From: Azorhizobium sp965227945
GTDB taxonomy: Bacteria; Pseudomonadota; Alphaproteobacteria; Rhizobiales; Xanthobacteraceae
Assembly (NCBI GenBank): GCA_965227945.1
Contig: CBDDGQ010000006.1
Location: 1,550,001 to 1,614,000, forward strand
DNA length: 64,000 nt
Reading direction: 5' to 3'
Shown here piece by piece: positions 59,748-64,000 of this stretch. Position numbers and translations under genes: made by a program. Below the pieces are notes generated by a model. It saw nothing but the letters and a program-made list of their open reading frames with translations, ran no database searches and was not told the origin of the DNA. Numbering within the stretch: position 1 is the stretch's first letter; each line of letters begins with the position of its first letter.

Positions 59748-60290
59748 ATGCATTCCCCCGATACCATCTACGGCACCACCATCGTTTCCGTGCGCAAAGG
59801 CGACCGGGTCGCCATTGCCGGCGACGGCCAGGTGACCCTCGGCCAGACCGTCCTGAAGTCCAATGCGCGCAAGGTGCGCCGCCTGGGCAAAGGCGACGTG
59901 ATCGGCGGCTTTGCCGGCGCCACGGCCGACGCCTTCACCTTGTTCGAACGGCTGGAGGCCAAGCTCGAACAATATCCCGGCCAATTGCAGCGGGCCGCCG
60001 TCGAGCTGGCCAAGGACTGGCGCACCGACCGCTATCTGCGCCGGCTGGAGGCCATGATGATCGTGGCCGATGCCCAGGTCTCGCTGGTGCTCACCGGCAC
60101 CGGCGACGTGCTGGAGCCGGAGGCCGGGGTTGCCGCCATCGGGTCCGGTGGCATGTTCGCGCTGGCGGCCGCCCGCGCCCTGCTGGATCGGGAGGACGAT
60201 CCTGAGGTGATCGTGCGCCGGTCGCTGGAGATTGCCGCCGACATCTGCGTCTATACCAACCGCAATGTCACGGTGGAGACCATCGGCTGA
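59748..60290 (+). CDS. hslV: HslV, ATP-dependent protease subunit (ClpQ)
   Basis: HslV is the proteasome-like peptidase core of HslUV. From ATG 59748 (GGAG 8 bases upstream) the 180-residue protein has a 9-residue propeptide MHSPDTIYG, after which Thr10 becomes the N-terminal nucleophile of TTIVSVRKGDRVAIAGDGQV. The sequence VTLGQTVLKSNARKVRRL and GSGGMFALAAARALL are typical. The frame upstream is open but lacks family similarity. It precedes hslU by about 90 bases. Confidence 0.97.
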   Translation: MHSPDTIYGTTIVSVRKGDRVAIAGDGQVTLGQTVLKSNARKVRRLGKGDVIGGFAGATADAFTLFERLEAKLEQYPGQLQRAAVELAKDWRTDRYLRRLEAMMIVADAQVSLVLTGTGDVLEPEAGVAAIGSGGMFALAAARALLDREDDPEVIVRRSLEIAADICVYTNRNVTVETIG

Positions 60291-60383
60291 GGGCTGCGCG
60301 CCTGAGCCATCGCCGCCGCCACCTGTTGCCTGTCCCTGAGGGGCGACGCGACCTCCGCGTTGGGGCCTGAAAGACTGAAGACC

Positions 60384-61694
60384 ATGAGCGACTTTTCTCC
60401 CCGCGAGATCGTGTCCGAGCTGGACCGCCACATCGTCGGCCAGGCAAAGGCCAAGCGCGCGGTGGCCATCGCTTTGCGCAATCGCTGGCGGCGCCAGCAG
60501 TTGGAAGGCCACATGCGCGAGGAGGTTCTGCCCAAGAACATCCTGATGATCGGCCCCACCGGCGTCGGCAAGACCGAGATCTCCCGCCGCCTCGCCCGTC
60601 TGGCCGGGGCGCCGTTCCTGAAGGTCGAAGCCACCAAGTTCACCGAGGTGGGCTATGTGGGGCGCGACGTGGAGCAGATCATCCGCGACCTGGTGGAAGT
60701 GGGCATCGGGTTGGTGCGCGAGGTCAAGCGCAAGGACGTGCAGGCCCGCGCGCACCTCGCCGCCGAGGAGCGGGTTCTGGATGCCTTGGTGGGTGCCGCC
60801 TCCTCCCCCACGACGCGGGAATCCTTCCGCCGCCGGCTGCGGGCGGGCGAGATGGACGACAAGGAAATCGAGATCGAACTCCAGGCCGGGGGCGGGCAGG
60901 GCCTGCCCATGTTCGAGATCCCCGGCATGCCGGGCGCCCAGATGGGCGCGGTTTCCCTGGGCGACATGCTGGGCAAGGCCTTCGGCGGCCGCGCCAAGCC
61001 CCGCCGGGTGCTGGTGAAGGATGCCCATCCGCTGCTGCTCACCGAAGAGGCCGACAAGCTCATCGACCAGGACGCCACCACCCAGGAGGCGATCTATGCG
61101 GTGGAGAATAACGGCATCGTCTTCCTGGACGAGATCGACAAGATCGCCGGCCGCGAGGGCCGCTCAGGCGCGGACGTTTCGCGCGAGGGTGTGCAGCGGG
61201 ATTTGCTGCCGCTGATCGAGGGCACCACCGTCTCCACCAAGCATGGGCCGGTGAAGACCGACCACATCCTGTTCATCGCCTCCGGCGCCTTCCATGTGTC
61301 GAAGCCCTCGGACCTGCTGCCGGAACTGCAGGGCCGCCTGCCGATCCGGGTGGAGCTGGAAGCGCTGACGCGGTCCGATTTCGTGCGCATCCTCACCGAG
61401 ACCGAGGCCAGCCTGGTCAAGCAGTCGCTGGCGCTCATGGGCACCGAAGGGGTGACGCTCGAGATCACCGCGGACGCGGTGGAAGCCATTGCCGACGTGG
61501 CGGTGGCGGTGAATTCCTCGGTGGAGAATATCGGCGCCCGCCGCCTGCAGACGGTGATGGAGCGGGTGCTGGACGATCTGTCCTTCAGCGCCCCGGACCG
61601 CTCCGGCGAGACGGTGGTGATCGACGCCACCTACGTGCGCGACCGGGTGGAAGATCTGTCCAAGAACGCCGACCTCAGCCGGTTCATTCTCTGA
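60384..61694 (+). CDS. hslU: HslU, ATPase subunit of HslUV
   Basis: HslU is the AAA+ unfoldase that feeds proteins to HslV. The 436-residue protein starts MSDFSPREIVSELDRHIVGQ with Walker A MIGPTGVGKTEISRRLA near residue 58, the pore-1 GYVGRDVEQ, an I domain (residues about 110-230), Walker B NGIVFLDEIDKI near 250, and the C-terminal VENIGARRLQTVMERVL with the tail ending SRFIL that docks into HslV. The upstream in-frame codons are excluded by family alignment. Confidence 0.97.
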   Translation: MSDFSPREIVSELDRHIVGQAKAKRAVAIALRNRWRRQQLEGHMREEVLPKNILMIGPTGVGKTEISRRLARLAGAPFLKVEATKFTEVGYVGRDVEQIIRDLVEVGIGLVREVKRKDVQARAHLAAEERVLDALVGAASSPTTRESFRRRLRAGEMDDKEIEIELQAGGGQGLPMFEIPGMPGAQMGAVSLGDMLGKAFGGRAKPRRVLVKDAHPLLLTEEADKLIDQDATTQEAIYAVENNGIVFLDEIDKIAGREGRSGADVSREGVQRDLLPLIEGTTVSTKHGPVKTDHILFIASGAFHVSKPSDLLPELQGRLPIRVELEALTRSDFVRILTETEASLVKQSLALMGTEGVTLEITADAVEAIADVAVAVNSSVENIGARRLQTVMERVLDDLSFSAPDRSGETVVIDATYVRDRVEDLSKNADLSRFIL

Positions 61695-61713
61695 GGCTCA
61701 GCATCTGATGCGC

Positions 61714-61745
61714 GTGCGGCGCGGGCCGAGAGCCTCACGCCGCAC
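61714..61745. terminator. Bidirectional hairpin between hslU and the SDR gene
   Basis: GTGCGGCG and CGCCGCAC form a perfect 8-base-pair stem around a 16-base loop, between the convergent stops of hslU and the SDR gene. No T tract flanks it. Confidence 0.45.
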
Positions 61746-61753
61746 GCCGTCAT

Positions 61754-62503
61754 TCAGCGCAAGCCGCCGGAGACGATCAGGCTCTCGCCGGTGATCCAGC
61801 GGGCATCGTCCGAGGCCAGGAACACCGCGACCGGCGCGATGTCACCGGGCTGGCCCAGGCGGCCCAGAGGCGTGGTGGAGACCACCTGCGTTTCAATCTC
61901 GTTGCCGACGAAACCGGCCGCATGGGTGCCTTCGGTTTCCACCATGCCGGGGTTGATGGCATTGACCCGGATGTGCCGCGCCGCCAGTTCCTTGGCCAGC
62001 ACCTGGGTGATGGCCTCGACCGCCGCCTTGGTGCCGGTATAGATGCTGGAGCCCGGCATCCCGAGACGGGTGACCACCGAGCCGATATTGATGATGCTGC
62101 CGCCGGCAGGGCCGAAGTGCTTCAGCGCTTCCTGGCTGGCGAGCAGCACGCCGAGGACATTGGTGTCGAACTGGCGGTGAAACTCCGCCGCGCTGACCTG
62201 TTCCAGCGGCGCCATCTGGTAGACGCCGGCATTGTTCACCAGCACATCGAGGGTGCCGAAGGCCTGTTTCGTCTCGGCGAACAGCCGCACGATGTCGTCG
62301 GACTTGGAAACGTCCGCCTGGATGGCCACAGCCTTGCCGCCCGCGGCGACAATCTCGCCCACCACGCGCTCTGCGCCATCCTTGCTGGCGGCATAGTTGA
62401 CGACCACCGCAGCGCCCTCCGCTGCCAGCGCCTTGGCGATGCCCGCGCCGATACCCTTGGCAGCCCCGGTGACCACCGCGACCTTGTTTGCCAGCTTGCT
62501 CAT
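61754..62503 (-). CDS. Short-chain dehydrogenase/reductase
   Basis: The 249-residue protein is a classical SDR: cofactor loop VVTGAAKGIGAGIAKALA at the N terminus, NNAGVYQMAPLEQ near residue 88, catalytic IYTGTKAAVEAI (Y-x-x-x-K) near 155, and NPGMVETEGTHAAG near 183. NAD(P) preference favours NADP from the absence of an acidic residue after the first beta strand. The substrate is unknown. It follows an ArsR-type regulator, and an operator overlaps its promoter. Confidence 0.92.
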   Translation of the reverse strand: MSKLANKVAVVTGAAKGIGAGIAKALAAEGAAVVVNYAASKDGAERVVGEIVAAGGKAVAIQADVSKSDDIVRLFAETKQAFGTLDVLVNNAGVYQMAPLEQVSAAEFHRQFDTNVLGVLLASQEALKHFGPAGGSIINIGSVVTRLGMPGSSIYTGTKAAVEAITQVLAKELAARHIRVNAINPGMVETEGTHAAGFVGNEIETQVVSTTPLGRLGQPGDIAPVAVFLASDDARWITGESLIVSGGLR

Positions 62504-62530
62504 GATTCAAGTTCCGCATCATGTGGTGAC

Positions 62531-62567
62531 TTCGACGTTTAGATAAGCGTCGAAATGATGCGTGCAA
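62531..62567 (-). promoter_or_regulatory. ArsR-type operator overlapping the SDR promoter
   Basis: On the plus strand TTCGACG (62531-62537) and CGTCGAA (62548-62554) flank TTTAGATAAG, giving a 24-base near-palindrome with one mismatched pair and inner TTA/TAA symmetry. On the minus strand TTGCAC and TATCTA, spaced 16 bases, form the SDR promoter, with the -10 inside the palindrome. Repression of the SDR gene is the natural reading. Confidence 0.6.
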
Positions 62568-62592
62568 GAAGCCTCATCGGGGTCACGGGGAC

Positions 62593-62937
62593 TTAAATTT
62601 TTCCGAGCTGGTCCCGATAGGCCTGGAGCATCTCCCGCCGCAGCGTCAGCATGGCGAACTTCCCCTCCCGCCGGATGTCGATCAGGCCGGCGGTTTCCAG
62701 TTCTTTCATATGATGCGAAATGGTGGCCGCGCTCACCGGGTGGCTGTGCTGCAGGCAGGCGCAGGGCATGGGGGCCGACTGGGCGCCCAGCTGCTTGATG
62801 ATCTCGTAGCGGCGGGGCTCCGCAAGCGCACGCGAAATCAAGGTGACCTGCTGATCTGTGAGGACGAGCGTCTGGTGCTCCGATGGGGGGACAGGGGGAT
62901 GACCCTGGGGGGCGAGCGAAAAGGGCATGGGTCCCAT
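62593..62937 (-). CDS. ArsR-family winged-helix regulator
   Basis: The 114-residue protein has the ArsR helix-turn-helix: ISRALAEPRRYEIIKQLGAQ, then PVSAATISHHMKELETAGLI and DIRREGKFAMLTL for the wing. Between them MPCACLQHSHP carries two Cys and two His residues that could bind metal or sense oxidation. The N-terminal 20 residues are Pro-rich and may not all be used. It lies directly upstream of the SDR gene, whose promoter contains a matching dyad operator; it is probably the repressor. Confidence 0.88.
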   Translation of the reverse strand: MGPMPFSLAPQGHPPVPPSEHQTLVLTDQQVTLISRALAEPRRYEIIKQLGAQSAPMPCACLQHSHPVSAATISHHMKELETAGLIDIRREGKFAMLTLRREMLQAYRDQLGKI

Positions 62938-63007
62938 ATCAGGGCCGCAGACGGGTTTTGCAATATCGCGGCCCTGCGCCGGGGTCGGCGCGAGCGGTCC
63001 GGGAGGC

Positions 63008-64000
63008 CTATCCGCGCGGATGCGGCACCATGGAGGCGGGCGTCAGGCCCGCGGCTTCCAATTCGGCCAGAACCGGATCCGCCGCTACCGCCAGGGGAAG
63101 GAAAGACTGCACGATCCGCCGCACCCCCACGGCACCGCCGGCCGTGTCCCGCGTCAAGGCGGTCACCACGTCCTTTTCTTCTTGCAGGCGCCCGAGGCTA
63201 TGGAGCGCCAGGGCCAGCGCGACCCGGGTCTCCGGCGTGGGATGCAACTGGAGCGGCGTCACCAGCGGGCCAGCCGCATGGGCATCGTCGCGCAAGAAGG
63301 CGGACACGGCGAGATAGGCGTCTTGCAGCGGCGTGCGCAGCGCGCCGTGGCTGCGGGCGAAGGTCAGCAGGGCTTCGCCTTGCTCGGTCTGGCCGAGACC
63401 AATCATCACGGTGCCCATTTCGGCGGCGACGTCATAGTCCAGCGGATTGAGCGTTAGGGCGCGCTCCGCCGCCGCCCGCGCGGCCTCCGCTTCGCCGCGG
63501 GAAAAATCCACCATCGCCAGCACCTTGGCGGCATACGCGCTGGTCGGGGCCAGATCCGCGGCCAACTCGGCCGCGCGCAGCATGCGTGCCAGCGTCGCCG
63601 GATCGGGCGCCGCCTCGGGATGGCGGTGGAGCTCGTCCAGCGTCATTTGCGCGGACGCGGCATGGGCCAGGGCAAAGCCGGTATGCTTGTCCAAGGCGTC
63701 CATGAGGCACTCTCGCACCTTCGCACCGGCGGCGGCATCGACGCTCCGGTTCACCGCATAGGCCTGGGCGATGCAGCCGAAGCCGGAGGGAGCGGAATCG
63801 GCACGCGCCTGCGCCCGGGCGCGGGTGGGCAGCACGCCGTAGGATTGCATCAAGGCAACCGCGATGTCCCGCACCACCCGCTGCTCCGTGGCCGGCATCT
63901 CCGCGCCGCGCCGAAGACCTTCGAACGCGGTGCTCCAGACGATGGTGCCCTCGCAGCGGTCGGTCAGCCGCACCAGCAAGGAGAAGGTGCCATCCTCCCG
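63008..64000 (-). CDS. TPR-rich protein, cyclase/CadC-type accessory part (5' end missing)
   Basis: This frame runs past the right edge; the upstream codons read REDGTFSLLVRLTD in frame. The visible 331 residues start in an IVWSTAFEGL segment, then RVVRDIAVALMQSYGVL, typical of the region following a class III adenylate cyclase or a winged-helix (OmpR/CadC) domain. TPR-like helices follow (LARMLRAAELAADLAPTSAY, ARAAAERALTLNPLDYDVAA, GEALLTFARSHGALRTPLQD). The first domain is outside the window, so the function cannot be fixed. Confidence 0.8.
   Translation of the reverse strand, partial: REDGTFSLLVRLTDRCEGTIVWSTAFEGLRRGAEMPATEQRVVRDIAVALMQSYGVLPTRARAQARADSAPSGFGCIAQAYAVNRSVDAAAGAKVRECLMDALDKHTGFALAHAASAQMTLDELHRHPEAAPDPATLARMLRAAELAADLAPTSAYAAKVLAMVDFSRGEAEAARAAAERALTLNPLDYDVAAEMGTVMIGLGQTEQGEALLTFARSHGALRTPLQDAYLAVSAFLRDDAHAAGPLVTPLQLHPTPETRVALALALHSLGRLQEEKDVVTALTRDTAGGAVGVRRIVQSFLPLAVAADPVLAELEAAGLTPASMVPHPRG

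Noticed and set aside
1..64000. CRISPR array, prophage, insertion sequence or tRNA gene
   Set aside because: No regularly spaced repeats, transposase or integrase other than xerD, phage structural genes or tRNA cloverleaf were seen on reading both strands by eye.

Overview
The window is high-GC, densely coded chromosomal DNA of an alphaproteobacterium of the order Hyphomicrobiales (Rhizobiales). Gene content and order suggest a Xanthobacteraceae-like organism, but that level is inference. The order-level call rests on four things: the division/cell-wall gene order murG-murC-murB-ddl-ftsQ-ftsA-ftsZ-lpxC, a circularly permuted two-piece tmRNA with tag ANDNYAPVAVAA, the order lysC-ptsP-prfA-prmC-DUF4167, and the order coaA-hisE-hisF-hisA-hisH-hisB. 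No rRNA, tRNA, prophage, transposase or CRISPR array was seen.

Region 1 (1-14.3 kb, minus strand) is the distal part of the dcw cluster: ftsW-murG-murC-murB-ddl-ftsQ-ftsA-ftsZ, then the first codons of lpxC at the left edge. It is interrupted twice. A MazF/MazE-type toxin-antitoxin pair and a cation-efflux transporter sit between murC and murB. An unrecognised 438-residue, visibly lower-GC gene sits upstream of ftsW, where murD is usually found.

Region 2 (14.5-26.8 kb) is mixed housekeeping and accessory DNA: a Tat-exported LVIVD-repeat protein, an AAA ATPase and a J-domain protein, a ComM/YifB ATPase, a DUF1493-like acidic protein, an XRE regulator divergent from a methyltransferase, a polyhydroxyalkanoate-system protein, then gshB-yraN-rsmI divergent from an LpoA-like lipoprotein. 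Region 3 (26.9-41 kb) holds a UvrD/PcrA helicase, a membrane protein with a degenerate GGDEF domain, prmA, a thioesterase, a GlcD/Dld-type oxidase, a giant AsmA protein, a dispersed palindromic repeat, folA, an amine oxidase and sspB. The ssrA tmRNA gene lies directly upstream of sspB on the same strand, so the gene making the degradation tag adjoins the gene for the adaptor that delivers tagged proteins to ClpXP.

Region 4 (41.6-52.6 kb) carries xerD, a 47-residue membrane peptide, the shikimate pair aroK-aroB, aspartate kinase lysC behind a long leader with a possible Met/Ile/Thr leader peptide, ptsP, prfA-prmC and a DUF4167 protein preceded by two mutually exclusive hairpins. Region 5 (52.7-64 kb) holds the minus-strand his operon with coaA, a hydrolase/MFS pair, hslVU, an ArsR-SDR pair with a clear operator overlapping a promoter, and a truncated TPR protein at the right edge.

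Most of the window is conserved core genome. The parts most worth a second look are regulatory: the permuted ssrA locus next to sspB, the lysC leader, the DUF4167 leader, the Fur-like box before the cation exporter, the ArsR operator, and the two insertions in the dcw cluster.
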